Source: Eucalyptus grandis
Taxonomy: Eukaryota > Streptophyta > Magnoliopsida > Myrtales > Myrtaceae
DNA length: 64,000 bases
Direction: 5' to 3'
NCBI RefSeq assembly: GCF_016545825.1
Contig: NC_052618.1
Coordinates: forward strand, 20,349,561-20,413,560
Positions 23,447 to 34,969 of this stretch are shown here, one piece after another (position 1 is the first letter of the stretch; each line of letters starts with the position of its first letter). A program made the position numbers and the translations under genes. The notes beneath the pieces are model-generated. The model searched no databases. It saw nothing but the letters and a program-made list of their open reading frames with translations, and was not told where the DNA came from.

Positions 23447-24372
23447 GATATTTTTAAGTAGCCAGTTTGTTTGGATTTAAATAAAAACAAAAAAAAATAC
23501 TATGTTATTTTCGACAAAAGTTTAAATAATTTTCTTAATATATAAAAATTATGAAAAAATTATATATGTATTGTATGTCAACGTTTGAGTGTTTCAAGAG
23601 CTTCAATTTTAAAAAAGTCAAAGTACACAAGTCTCGAGACTTAGATTAAGCCAAAAAAAATAAAAATAATAATAGAAAGTAGAAACCAATCTAACTTGAT
23701 CCTGTAGAAGAACATGTTATAACGACTCACTTTTAGTGACAAGAATAAAACTCAGCCCTGATGGTGATCCATGGTGACAAAAATCCCATCTTCCATTGCG
23801 AAAATTCATCTCTAAGGTCAAAAATGCAAATTTCGTCGCTAAAGCTTGAGCATTTCACAATGACAACCTCGTTCATCGCCAAAGACTTGGCATTATGCCA
23901 ACAGAATTCCAGTTCCATCACGTAAAAGGATTTTGAGCAATGAAAAGTATCATCACAAAGAAGAATTTTCAGCGACAAGATCACAACTTCGTCCCTTAAG
24001 GTGCTTTCTTTAGCGATGGCAGTTTGTTGCTACATCATCATTCCAAAATCACAACTTGGCAACCAGTGATGATCCAATTGTTGAGACCGACTGCTAATAG
24101 GCTCTGGTACCGCTATTGCGAAAAACACAACAAAAGTTCAATATCTTTGGAATTGGAAGATCCAATTGGGAGCCCCAAAATTGAATCCACTGAAATATTT
24201 AGTCAAGTCCACTTTCGCATAAGAGCTCCTTTCGCTTTATTTTGACATTTCACACATGCACCACCATTATTTAATGGTAAATCAACTTGTTATTTTCATA
24301 TTCTAAATTTGCGTGCTGACTGACCAAATTGATCAGACTTTCTGGTTTGAAATTAGCCTCTGAATTTGCTGT
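23447..24372. other. Intergenic; possible remnant of a DNA transposon with 'cgtcgctaaa' motifs
   Basis: Between about 23730 and 24030 short motifs such as gtgacaaga, cgtcgctaaa, agcgacaaga and agcgatgg recur in both orientations. Such motifs occur in subterminal regions of some plant CACTA- or Mutator-like non-autonomous elements. I could not find clear ends, so this is a weak suggestion. No gene is visible. Confidence 0.3.
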
Positions 24373-24590
24373 GCATACAAACTCAATTTACAACCATGAA
24401 GCCATTACAATAGTCCGAAACAAAAATAAAATGTTGAGAACTAAGCATATTTATCACCAGCTTCGTTGGCAGTGGGCATCTTCCATACAAACTTAATCTA
24501 CAATTGTCAAGCCATTCACATAGCCTGAAACAAAAACAAAATTTTGAGAACTAAGCACATACATCACCAGCTTCATTAGCAGCGGCCGGT
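24373..24590 (+). repeat. Tandem duplication of about 111 bp at the 3' end of the lectin kinase pseudogene
   Basis: Two copies begin catacaaactcaatttacaa (24373) and catacaaacttaatctacaa (24485). Each continues with gaaacaaaaa, ttgagaactaagca and tatcaccagcttc. Several substitutions separate them, so the duplication is not recent. The second copy overlaps the end of the receptor kinase frame. Confidence 0.8.
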
Positions 24591-27107
24591 CTTGTATGAA
24601 GAAATGGGTGATAACATGGATATTCCCGAAAAGGGAGCTAGATATGTTGGGACAGGCATCTTCATGGGAAGGTCTGGCGGCAAAGCCTCACCTTTAAGAA
24701 CATCAGTTGCTTCTCTGATAGAAGGCCTAGGCTTATAATCTGGATAAGCACAGCAAAGCCCCAGAATTGTCACGCATTGAACTTGTTTCTCATCAAAGTC
24801 TTGGCCCAGTTTTGGATCTAAGGCTTCCAAAAGGCTCCCTGTACCATAATGCTCCCAAACCCACCCCATAAGCCCCACATGGTCCTACGACAATCTCGAG
24901 TCATTGACTTTTCTTCCGCTCACTATCTCCAAAAGTGTTTAAATATGTGTCAAGTTTGAGTCCAATGTGAAATTATGAATATTCCGAATTGGATATGTTA
25001 TGGACATTCGAAATTAAGCAAAGAAAATCCGAAGATCAACTTCCCCAAATTTGAATCTGCGTTGGAGAGTCTGATTGCTAAAATAGGAAAGTCCAACTTT
25101 GACTAGGACTTGGATTTTGTTTAAATTATTCAAAGATATGTTTTGAATAGGAAACAAAATCCTATGAGAAGTTGGCAAAAGAATAAGAGTTTTACTTATA
25201 TATAAACTTGTGGACGTGGGTGGTAGTGGTGCATCACAAATTATCTTGAAGCACCGCATGAGTGCTTGGTGTTCCGCCGTTGATCATGAATAATTGTTCT
25301 TGAAGCATTGTCTTGTCGTCGAGTGCTTGGGAGGGATTTTCTTTGTCATTCTTGTTCGTGAATTACATCCAATGAAGTTTAGCGTTTGTAGCCAATTAAA
25401 AATGGTGTTAAGATTTGCGTGTAATTCATTCGTGAGATCGAGAGATTATTTCTTGAGGAATTTTTGGGCTAAACACTGCATGCGTTATTGGGTGTAATTA
25501 GAGCTTGGGAAACATCGAGAGAGTGTTTGAGTGACTCGAGTGTGTAATCTCTTTGTATCGCTTAATTTATAGTGAAATTCATTGTTGTTCTCCCCGTGGA
25601 CGTAGGTCTTTACGACTAAACCACGTAAATCTGGTGTCCGATTTATTTTATTTATCTGTCTATATTATTGTTCGATCGCTTGCCTTTTCGCAACAAAAAG
25701 GACAACCCAAAGTTATAGATGTCCGATTCCTTACTTGCCTTACCGATTTGAAAGCATTCGAGAGCCATATAACTCATTGTCCCAGCCAATGTAGTTGTCC
25801 GCACCCCTTTGGCATGGTCAACTAGTCTAGCCAACCCAAAATCTCCTAGCTTGGCATTAAATTCTTCATCAAGCATGATGTTACTAGATTTAATGTCCCG
25901 ATAGATTTCGTGGAGGTACAGCAACGCCTCGGCTAATCCCCGAGCAATTTTGTACCGAGTTTCCCGAGTCAACAGGGTTTTACCCTTGAATAAGTAACTG
26001 TCCAAACTACCTCGAGAAATGAACTCGTAGACAAGAAGGAACTCCTTTTTCTCGTGGCACCAACCAATTGGCTGGACTAGGTTTTTGTGCCTGAGTTGGC
26101 TTATTGTATTCACTTCCGATACATACTCCTTCACCCCTTGTCGTGATTCGGGGTTATCTTCTTGATGGCCACTAGGATCGCATTGGTCAGGTAACCTTTG
26201 AACACTTTTCCCAAGCCCCCTCGGCCAAGTAAACGATCGTCTGCGAAATTATGCGTCGACACGACCAATTCCTTGTAGCAGAACTTCCTCCCTCCACTAA
26301 CATTTTTGAGTTCTTCACCGATGGACACTGTACCTTCATTTCCTTCTCGACTAATTTCGTCTTTCGGATTCCTCTTTGACCTGCAGAAGAACCAACCCAA
26401 GCACGGAACGAGAATAAACAGTACGATGCCACCTGAACAACCTAAAGCAATCCAAAACCTTGTGTGATCACTCCTTTTAACACTAATCACAACCGGTCGT
26501 GTCGTTTTATTCCGATTGGTTGATACGATGTCAAGACGGACTTCTGGGCCAGAGAAGGATTCCCATGTGTCAATACTGTTTTGCCCAGATAGCGGTTCGG
26601 AGCTACCTGAGAAATCCGAGGCCCCCAATCCTGGCAACTTGTCTCTCAACTTCACTATGGAGGGAATACTTGAGACATTTTCACCCGAACTCGAGTCACC
26701 GCTGTCTCCTATCAGAAGGACGCTTAGATTTTGCGCGAAGGAGTCAGGGATTTGAGATCTAAAGGGAACGAGAAAGAAGGCAAAACCATCGCCGTGTGCC
26801 TCGCTACCTAGCGAATTGATGACGAAAGTAAACTTGGTGCTGAAATCAGCCATGTTGACCGTGACAACGTCCCAAAGATGCATTGGTTTGTGATACGTGG
26901 CTTGGCGACTGCTGTGGACAAGGTCCTTGCCGTGCTGGTCGACCGCAAGCTGGGTGATCGGGATCATGATTGATGCATTCCCGTGGCAGCAGATTCGACG
27001 ATCGTTCGAGTCGAAATTTGCGAAGCCGAAGGTATATTGTCAAATGTTGCCAAAGTTGTTGTTAATCGAATGACTACGGAAAGGATGAAGATGAATAGGA
27101 AATTCAT
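24576..27107 (-). pseudogene. L-type lectin receptor-like kinase, pseudogene interrupted by a copia solo LTR
   Basis: The minus strand start at 27107 encodes a hydrophobic signal peptide (MNFLFIFILSVVIRLTTTLA). A frameshift follows, then NFDSNDRRICCHGNASI, FSTKFTFVINS and HGDGFAFFLVP, the legume-lectin fold. The second half of the lectin domain is deleted. A juxtamembrane ISVKRSDHTRFWIALG leads into a membrane helix (VLFILVPCLGWFF), a CYKELVVSTHNFADDRLLGRGGLGKVFKG glycine loop and VAIKK lysine. A second frameshift near 26150 precedes KEYVSEV; then LVYEF, YRDIKSSN, DFGLARL and SDIYNFG. The solo LTR at 24936-25695 cuts here, and the rest (LEIVSGRK ... WVWEHYGTGSLLEALDP ... KPRPSIREA) resumes at 24930. 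Plasma-membrane receptors of this family sense external signals. This copy cannot encode one. Confidence 0.9.
24936..25695 (+). mobile_element. Ty1/copia-type solo LTR in the kinase domain
   Basis: The 760-bp segment begins TGTTTAAATATG and ends TTTTCGCAACA, flanked by AAAAG at 24931-24935 and 25696-25700, a perfect 5-bp target duplication. Near its right end it has ccccgtggacgtaggtctt and taaaccacgtaaatctg, sequences seen at the R-U5 end of many plant copia LTRs, which sets the + orientation. No internal domain is attached. It splits the receptor kinase between SDIYNFG and LEIVSGRK. Confidence 0.85.
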
Positions 27108-27398
27108 GTTGTGTAAGCCATGGAAATTCATCATTGGAAGTCAATAAATAGGAGAGGAAAATATTTCGTTCAGGAAAGAAAAAATACCGATAAGATGTAG
27201 GCGATTGCTTGGGATGGTTCCACAAAAGGTAAAACACAAAAATTCACGAAATTCATGTTGTGTAAGCCATGGAAATTCATCATTGGAAGTCAATAAATAG
27301 GAGAGGAAAATATTTCGTTCAGAAAAGAAAAAAATACCGATAAGATGTAGGCGATTGCTTGGGATGGTTCCACAAAGGTAAAACACAAAAATTCACGA
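27101..27398 (+). repeat. Tandem duplication of 149 bp covering the 5' end of the lectin kinase
   Basis: The stretch from aattcatgttgtgtaagcca at 27101 recurs at 27250, with near identity across 149 bp including aggagaggaaaatatttcgt and gcgattgcttgggatggtt. Each copy contains an ATG-AAT-TTC on the minus strand. The inner copy supplies the start codon and signal peptide of the lectin kinase; the outer copy puts a spare start upstream. Confidence 0.9.
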
Positions 27399-28590
27399 AA
27401 AATAATTTCGTGTTGACAAAGATGAGGTTGAGGACAGCCAGACAGTCCATCGCGTCGATTTGTTCGAGGAAAGTGTGGAAAATCAAATTAAAATAGCGGA
27501 GGACGGAGAGTGTTGACAAGAGTTTTACTAGGTGCTCTTACAATATGATATTTTACACCAGTAATTGTTCGATGACACCAACATCAATTTCACCAGTAAT
27601 TGAATAAAATCAAGTTAGCGAGTCACTCAATAGCCGAATCTACGTGACAACCGTTTGCCTATTTCTCTCCGTCCCTAAAAATTTCGACCATCACAAGAAG
27701 TTACAATCATCGGATCAGTCACGCACGTGTCCTTCTTTCCTTCTCCCACTCCTCTCTCACGAGAAAGTTTTATTTACACGGTATATGCCCCATGTGACAG
27801 CCATGACGTGGTGTAATTAACCGAACACCATCATTATCCGCACGTTATAAATCTCATCGTACTTGGGGCTATGGTGGTGCATTGACTGGATACGCCACAT
27901 GAGCATCACAAATTATTGCAGCCGCTCGTTATTGTTATCATCGCTCATCACCAAAACTGCCATCGCCATACATGAGTCTCTCTATCTCCCTCTTTCGAAA
28001 GTGGTCAACCTCGAGGTCACCGTTCACCAACCTTCGATGCTAAGTCCAAGTCACGATCTTAGAAGACCTTATCTTGAGGCTGAAGATCTCGATCCGAGTT
28101 CCCATGATTTAATTATATTTTCTTTTTAATTAAATGTCAAATCCCAAAAAAATATTCATACGCTTTGAGGAAACCACGAATTCTTCCATTTCAGGCCGGA
28201 GTTCATCAGCGATCCAATAAGCAGTTTCTTCTCAAGCCTCTTGTTTTTCAATTAGGATGGGAAGCGTCGTATATAAGCTGAGTCACTTCCCATATTAATT
28301 GCCGAATGATAACATTGCCGTATAAAATGTCCAGATTACACCGTACCAACTAGTAAACTTTATCTTTGATAAGTGGAAACCCTAGCATGCTTGGAGATTC
28401 TGAACTACTTTCGTGCACAAAATGAACTAATCTTTAACTTTGAATACGATATGTTGTTTTTGATAAACTGCCTCACAGATCGCGATAAACCTCTTGGGAT
28501 GTGCACCTTCTTATCTCCAAATGCAAAACTCTGTTAGGAAAATATGAACATATTCAAGTAGCCTATTATCCAAGAGAGGCCAACCGAGTA
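27399..28590. other. Intergenic, upstream of the lectin kinase relic; no gene recognised
   Basis: Only short open frames without family resemblance are present. The promoter of the former lectin kinase would have been here. Confidence 0.5.
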
Positions 28591-28594
28591 GTGG

Positions 28595-28900
28595 TTTAGT
28601 TTTAAATAAGTTTAGTTTTTAAATTTTTTAAATGTTTTAAATTTTTAGTTTTCTTTTTAATTTTTTGGTTTTTTAATATTTTTATTTTTATTTTTACATG
28701 TTTTAAATAAGTTTAGTTTTTTTTTAATTTTTTTTTAAAAAATTTTAAGTTTTTTAATTAATTTTTTTATATCTTTTTTAAATATTTTTATTTAAAAATT
28801 ATTATTTTTTAATTTTTAGTTTTTTTAATAATTTTATTTTTTAAATGTTTAAGTTTTAAATTTAATTTAATTAATTTTTATATTAATTTTTTATAATGTC
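28595..28900 (+). repeat. T-rich low-complexity tract
   Basis: About 300 bp consist almost only of T and A, with repeated tttaaat, tttttaattttt and gtttagttttt motifs. No coding potential. Confidence 0.9.
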
Positions 28901-29020
28901 AGCACCAAAACATCATCATTTTGGTATTGTTTAGCCTAAGTCAGATGCAAAATAGCGTCGTTTTGCACTTCTTTCGCCGGAAAAACCACCACGTCAACAT
29001 TTTAGCCAGATTTTGGTTGG

Positions 29021-29120
29021 AGTGACACTTAAGTGATTTATTTTGTTCCGATTTTAGCACTTAAGTGTCACTTTCCAAACTTTTGACACTTAAGTGTCCT
29101 CCATGCCAAGTTTTGACACT
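29021..29120 (+). repeat. Cluster of three cacttaagtg palindromes
   Basis: The 10-bp perfect palindrome cacttaagtg occurs at 29026, 29058 and 29087, each within a longer 'gacacttaagtg' context, with a weaker fourth match (gacactctaaatg) after them. It may be the edge of a small transposon or a simple decayed repeat. Confidence 0.6.
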
Positions 29121-29129
29121 CTAAATGTC

Positions 29130-30100
29130 CGTACCTCATTGTTATTAGTAATATATTTATCACAAATCAACTTGCCATCATTTTATTTTTCTTGTTGATT
29201 AAATTAAGCAATACATCCCTTACTTATTACATTAAATTCTTGTCTTACTTGACTCTAACAAGCCAATGCTAATTAAGGTTATTGAAATACTTAATTTCTT
29301 TAAATTGTTGAGTATACAAGCTTTCGACACTTAATTGGATTTACAAGACATTAAGTTAACCACCTCAGTACCGTCGAGATCAACCATCGATGAGAATTCC
29401 TTTCTTGATGCCCCAAGGAAGTTAACCACCTTAGTGTTGTCATATGACTCAATATGATTTAAGTTCTATATTACATGAGGGTGAGCTTGCGATATTATTC
29501 ATAAATAAAGCCCTACCCAACTCAAGAGCTCCTTAAAAAAACTTGACTCGCATGAATGGAAAATAAAATAACGGTATACTTCCTTCAATTCATTATTAGA
29601 GAAAGCCTTTAGTTAATGAGTTACAAATTATAAACGTCATTCACACACATATTTAATTAAATTGTTGGTGCGGCTATGGCATCACAAATCCGAGATTGGG
29701 CGATTGGGACGCGATTGATGGGTGGGGGCGGTGTCGTGAGAGACGAGTGAATAGATGGGACAAGTCAACCACATTAGGGAGGGAGGGAAGGAGGAGAATC
29801 AAGAGAAAAATCATCACGCCAAAAATAGAAAATTTCTTGAAGCAATATTTTCAGGGTTATGGGCGTTTTTTTGTATTTTTTTTATTCAATGGACTTATAT
29901 ATGTGATTAATAGGACATTCGCGAAATTGGCCCTGTTTCTCTCTTTAACGAAGGTGATAACCATGGTCTTATTAATCTTTAAGGAATTGGTTGAGTAGTT
30001 TCTAACACGTTCCATGATTTCTTTCTTTCTATCCTTTCAGACTTAATGCTATGTTGGGAAGCAATGTAGGGAAAGAGAGTGAGTAGAAAAGGTCTATACA
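29130..30100. other. Intergenic; no gene recognised
   Basis: No open frame with a family match. A GA-rich patch lies near 29775-29810. Confidence 0.5.
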
Positions 30101-30104
30101 GGAC

Positions 30105-30620
30105 TTTTTTTTTTTTTATGACCTTGGAACTTTTGTATAGCCAGCAGCCGGCGAGGTAAACCAGGGGTAATGCTAGCGGATGACCCACAATCCCGACATC
30201 ACACTTAAGAACCCTAGTGACACCAGTGGGATTCGAACTTGCCCTCTTCGTGAGGAGGACAAAGCCCAAAGCCAACGATGCCACCGTAGGCGGTGGTAGG
30301 TCTCTACATAACTTCTTTTTTTATAACCCAGGGAACTTCATACAACCGGTAACCGACGGGCAAACCCTAGGACCGCATGAAGGAACCACCACCCTGTGCA
30401 AGAGGTTAAGGCACCAAGCGCTTCCACTAGGTTTTAAACCCCTCACATTGAAAGCAAGGATCAACGGAATCTTATCCAGCGAAGCCACCGTGGCGGGTGG
30501 TGTCTCTACAGAACTTTTTTTTTTTTTGGGTGATCGAGGAACTTTATACAGCCGGCAGCCGGCGAGTAAACCTGGGAGGACACGTAAGCGAAAGAACCCA
30601 CCACTCTCGGCATCCCACTT
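30105..30620 (-). mobile_element. Three head-to-tail tRNA-derived SINE-like copies
   Basis: Each unit starts on the + strand with a T-run (30105, 30316, 30515) followed by a variant of 'ggaactt(t/c)atacagccggcagccggcgag' and ends near 'tctctaca'. On the minus strand the first copy has a B-box-like gttcgaatcc (complement at 30229-30238) and an upstream A-box-like tggcatcgttggc, followed by a 3' A-tail. That is the layout of a tRNA-derived SINE. Copies 1 and 2 are about 190 bp; copy 3 is cut short near 30620. The same 'tct(a/c)taca' stretch precedes each T-run. Confidence 0.7.
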
Positions 30621-31188
30621 AAGATGTTTCTATAGGACATTTCATCCTCTTACTTATCAGATAAATTTTACACTTCTTTTTTCAAAATTTGTGCACAAAT
30701 TTTCAGTCCTCCCAATTTTTCCCCAATTTCGCAAACATAGCACAGGACTCTGTGCAAAAGCGGCAATCACACAGTGAGCACAGAGCATTAGCAGGTGATG
30801 CAATGCTCTGATGGAGAGAATGCAGAACATCGCACGGATTGATACGTACAGGGTTGTGTTTTGCTGCAGTGACAAATCATGGATGGGCAATGTCGTTTTA
30901 TTTATTTATTTAATATTATAACTTGACAGCTTGCTCAGTACCTCCTTAACATTGGTTATTCCCAAAAAGATCCAGTGTCATAAGCTGAATATCTTATTCT
31001 GTGATGAGACAATTTTGCGTTTCATCTGATCGAAAGTTAGCAACAGAATCAGTGGCTTCTTTCTTTAGTGTCTCATGTTCTCTTTATTACAGGCCTCGTG
31101 GCGAGTACAGTCGGAATGCTATTGGTTCGGTAATATATACGCGAGAAAAGAGGGCTTTTGGGTACTTGATCAACGTACTTTTAGGTCT

Positions 31189-31249
<61 letters not shown>

Positions 31250-31391
31250 GATAAAACAAAGAGCAGGTTGCAATATTAAAATTTCTACAATCTACAATAA
31301 ATTTAAATATATATATACATACATATATGTATATATAGACACACAGATACACTAAAGACTCAAGACTCATCTAAACCAAATAGTTATCAAC

Positions 31392-31425
<34 letters not shown>

Positions 31426-32845
31426 GTATATCTGCCTCAAACCATACCAAAGATCCAACTCCCCAGTATCCATGTTGATAGCATTCCCATTCCATTTGTC
31501 GTTAACTAAATTACTTGAGTAAGACTTAGAATAAATGGAGTAACCAATCACAACTCAGTGAATAGTACATATTTCTTCTAAACATGTCGAATATCCACTA
31601 TGTATATTTATAAAACATTATAAAAACTCTCTTATCTTAACTTCAATATACAATTCAAATACCAAATCAAAAGTGGTTATATCATTTTAATCTGATTATA
31701 AACATATAATACACATATATTAAATTAACATATATCAATGATTTAGTTCATTAATCACTCTCATCGTCAATATCAATCCATGGTTACCACATAACATCTA
31801 GTAATAAGGCAATCAAGATTCGCTCTTTGGCCATGTCCCCACCTATTATCTACTAGTAACTTGACCTAAATAGATATCTTGAAACCAATATGCATACCTA
31901 GAACCCCGAACCAAGTTCACAGAGATAATGAGTATCAAATCATCATCCTCCAATAATCCACAAACTAAATTCAGGATTCATATCATAAAGCAACCTACAT
32001 TTCACAAACCATATCCGAATTCATTTCATGAACCATTTTCACAAATCAATGTGTGTGTATATAAAGATTTCTAAAAAATATAGTTTAGAATTTATTACTG
32101 CCACGATTTTAGATTTACTACCAAATACTAACTTTCTATTATTCTTTATTATGAATCAATACAAAAATAATAATTTTATGCAACGTTGAAAGTCAATTCT
32201 TTAGCATCTTATAGTCAAAATAACAATTTTACCAAAATAATATATACAGATGAAGAGCTTAAAGTGGATTAATTAGATTGATACATATTTTCATAGGTTA
32301 AATTAAATATGAAAATATTTTAGTAAATGGATTAGGTCTGGTGTGAGTCACTAAACTTGTATTGCATACAAACAAGAAAAAACATGTTAATAAGTCAATT
32401 TGAATTAAACCGTTTTTATCCATTCCAAACCCAGCCTTACCCAATCCACCCATTTATTAGCCCTAGTCATCATGAAGTAGGCCAAATCAAAGGTTTTAAA
32501 AATTGAGGACGCAAAGTGACATGAGGGCAAATGGGTGATAAGCATCCTGCACCTTTTGGCAGCATCCTATTTCACATACTAAGCCTTTCTTGATCTTAGC
32601 AAACCAATAGAGGTTTTTTTCCTTGTTAAAAACGTGGCAATAGACCTCTTCTTAAGACAAATCAATTGATCTAGGAACATTTTCCCTAGTTAGTAGGGAA
32701 TTGGGTCTTTCATATGCCGCCATTATCATCTTATAAGCTAGTTGAGAGCCACACTTTATTTGACCCTAGCAATTTACCCTCCACCCTTGTAGGACCGGGT
32801 AGACCACAAGTTTTCTCCATCTCAACTCATGTACTGCAGGGATCT
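30621..32845. other. Intergenic AT-rich DNA with microsatellites; no gene recognised
   Basis: A (CT)n tract at 31192-31229 runs into (TA)n to 31249, and further TA/CATA tracts lie at 31306-31340 and 31395-31430. The remainder has no long frame or RNA gene that I can support. Confidence 0.6.
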
Positions 32846-33318
32846 TGCTCTGATGCTATCTGTCACGACCTAGTAGTTTCTTGGCCGTGGAATAGCCTGT
32901 GTGGAGCTTGATGAGCCAACAACAACAAACCAACCTTCCTTCTATAGTTGTTCCAAAGAACAATACAATAAATAGCTTCCTCGTATCGGATGTACCATGC
33001 CCAACTTAACTTGGGTGTCTAGTCCATTGAGCAAAATAGCATATCACTTTGAGCTCAATAACTAGCTTCGGCCTGCCATGGCCTCATTAAGAGAGCAACA
33101 TCAGCTCTCAACTAGTCTATACCCAGGAGGTCAACCCCACCTTCAAAACTCCTTAGCGATCTATTCATTCCATCTTAGAACTCCTAGTATCAACTATTCT
33201 AACGCCACTCTAATGGACCAGTTGTATTAATCCCCTATGCATCATTCACTCTTCAACTAATAACTCCAAGCTTCACTCATAAGAGTTCGTGAGCACGGAA
33301 GAATTACGAACCATGACA
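32846..33318 (-). mobile_element. Remnant LTR (about 458 bp) with adjacent tRNA-Met-type primer site
   Basis: The segment 32861-33318 begins tgtcacgacc and ends accatgaca, so it is bounded by TG...CA and reads TGTCATGGTTCG from the right on the minus strand. Immediately left is tgctctgatgct, a one-mismatch form of the complement of the TGGTATCAGAGC primer site. This marks it as the 5' LTR of a minus-strand Ty3- or Ty1-like element whose internal part is lost or decayed to the left. Confidence 0.55.
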
Positions 33319-33418
33319 AATTCATTCTAAGTAAAAAGAAACTATAAGTTACTAAAAAAAAACTCTGTCCTATTATGGTAAAGAGAGCACCCACTCCACG
33401 CTTAGGCTCATCTGTCCC

Positions 33419-33607
33419 GCACTAATGTTTTCTTTATGTCAAACTTCTTTGTGTGATTGACCATGCCCCCGCCCCCAACACACTCGTGATCTCTGTCTAC
33501 TAGATTTATGCCCTGCACTAATGTTTTCTTTTATGTCAAACTTGTTTGTGATTGACCATGTCCCACCCCCAACACACTCTTGATCTCTATATGCTATATC
33601 TATGCCC
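33419..33607 (+). repeat. Tandem duplication of about 95 bp
   Basis: Two copies start gcactaatgttttctttat (33419) and gcactaatgttttctttta (33515). Both contain gattgaccatg and ccccaacacactc and end near tatgccc. Small differences show moderate age. Confidence 0.85.
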
Positions 33608-33609
33608 AA

Positions 33610-34756
33610 CATTTGTGAAGACGTCATGCCTCATATAGCCACCAGTATCAATCACCTTTGCCAATTCAATCATTAGCGTTGATAGTGCATTGCTCCATGG
33701 ACAATATACCTCCCCCTCCCCTCCCCCTCCTCCTCTCTCTTTTGCCATAAGGTGTGGTAACACAAACTTGTTAGTATTGATACCTCATATCTCTTTTGTC
33801 CTTTTGGAGACTCGACCGATGTAGAGCTCATTGAGGAGATGGTAGCGATGGAGGTAATCAAGGCGATGATCAGTTGAAGGTTATGATGACCGGAAATAAA
33901 TATCTCATGAGTAATTAGAGTTAGAAGATGAAAGAGGACTGCATTAGCCATCTCGCTTTTGGGGTAACTTCTTTTATTTTCGTTTCCTTTTGGCCAAAAA
34001 ATATTGTAATTTAAAAAGAAAGGGTTTCGTAAGTAACATCAATCAATAAGTGTGCAAATTTTGTTGTTGACTGGTACCCTTCTTTTGAAAAAGACAGTTT
34101 CGTAAGTGCACACGTGATGATGACATATTAGCATCATTCGTGAAAAAAAAAATGAATTATATTTTTAGGGTGTACGAAATAGATTAAAACAATAAACAAC
34201 GTGTCAACGATGGATACGACAACGGCGCTGTCCACATGCTACCCAAGAATCTCAAGCCAACTGTATGAGAATACTAGGTTTGCTCTGCTGTCTTTCCTCT
34301 CGAGTACAAATCGAGTGCTACTCTCCTTAGTGGACTGACATCTGTCCTTAGCTGATCTGTCTCTCTTCCTCAAAGGCTTTCTCGGGAGTGTCAGTGCCTT
34401 GAGACGTAGAGTTTCAGTTAAGTCGTACTCGCGCGAGTGTCCATCCACCGGTTGGCGAGAGACCCAATTCTTTTCTGTTTTGGGGAATAGAGCTGACCTT
34501 TCATTGGACGAAGAGAATCTGCTCCGCCTTTCCCTTTTTCCTTCAAATACGAGGTTTTCAACTTGCCATTGAGGGGAAAAGAACATCAGTTCCTTTCTAA
34601 TTTGAAACCCCATCCAGAGAAACACCAAGCATTGTTTCTGTAGTCCATTCAATCACGGCTTACAGCAAGTGAGGCTTTTTCTCTTTCTTATTCTTCGTCT
34701 TGCTATATTCATCTTTCTACTTTTCATTATTTCATATTTCGATCACATCTGCTGTT
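33610..34756. other. Upstream region of the MADS-box gene; no gene recognised
   Basis: A minus-strand open frame at 34652-34239 (137 codons) has no family resemblance and is rich in Arg and Ser; I do not call it a gene. This region may contain the promoter and 5' untranslated part of the MADS gene. Confidence 0.4.
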
Positions 34757-34757
34757 A

Positions 34758-34768
34758 CTATATATATT
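34758..34768 (+). promoter_or_regulatory. Possible TATA box of the MADS-box gene
   Basis: The sequence ctatatatatt lies about 200 bp upstream of the start codon at 34970 and is followed by a CT-rich stretch. Position and sequence fit a plant TATA box, but the true start site could be further upstream if a 5' UTR intron exists. Confidence 0.35.
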
Positions 34769-34969
34769 TTTTCTCATTAATATGCGAATGCCTTGTGTTC
34801 TTGAGCTAGAATCATAACTTTCATTCCTCTTGTTTGAGTGGTGAAATACGTTAAGTTTTTTTTATGTGTGATATCATGAGGGACTGGTGATTTAACCAGA
34901 ACTTAATCGTAAATTTAATAGATAAAGAGGGTAAGAAACCCTAAATTTTAAAGGAGAAGGTGGTGAGAG

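Noticed and set aside
30229..30238. B-box-like gttcgaatcc suggesting a tRNA gene
   Set aside because: No cloverleaf can be drawn around it, and a T-run tail and repeated copies show a tRNA-derived SINE.
34239..34652. Minus-strand frame of 137 codons upstream of the MADS gene
   Set aside because: No family resemblance, odd composition, and located where the promoter or 5' UTR of the MADS gene should be.
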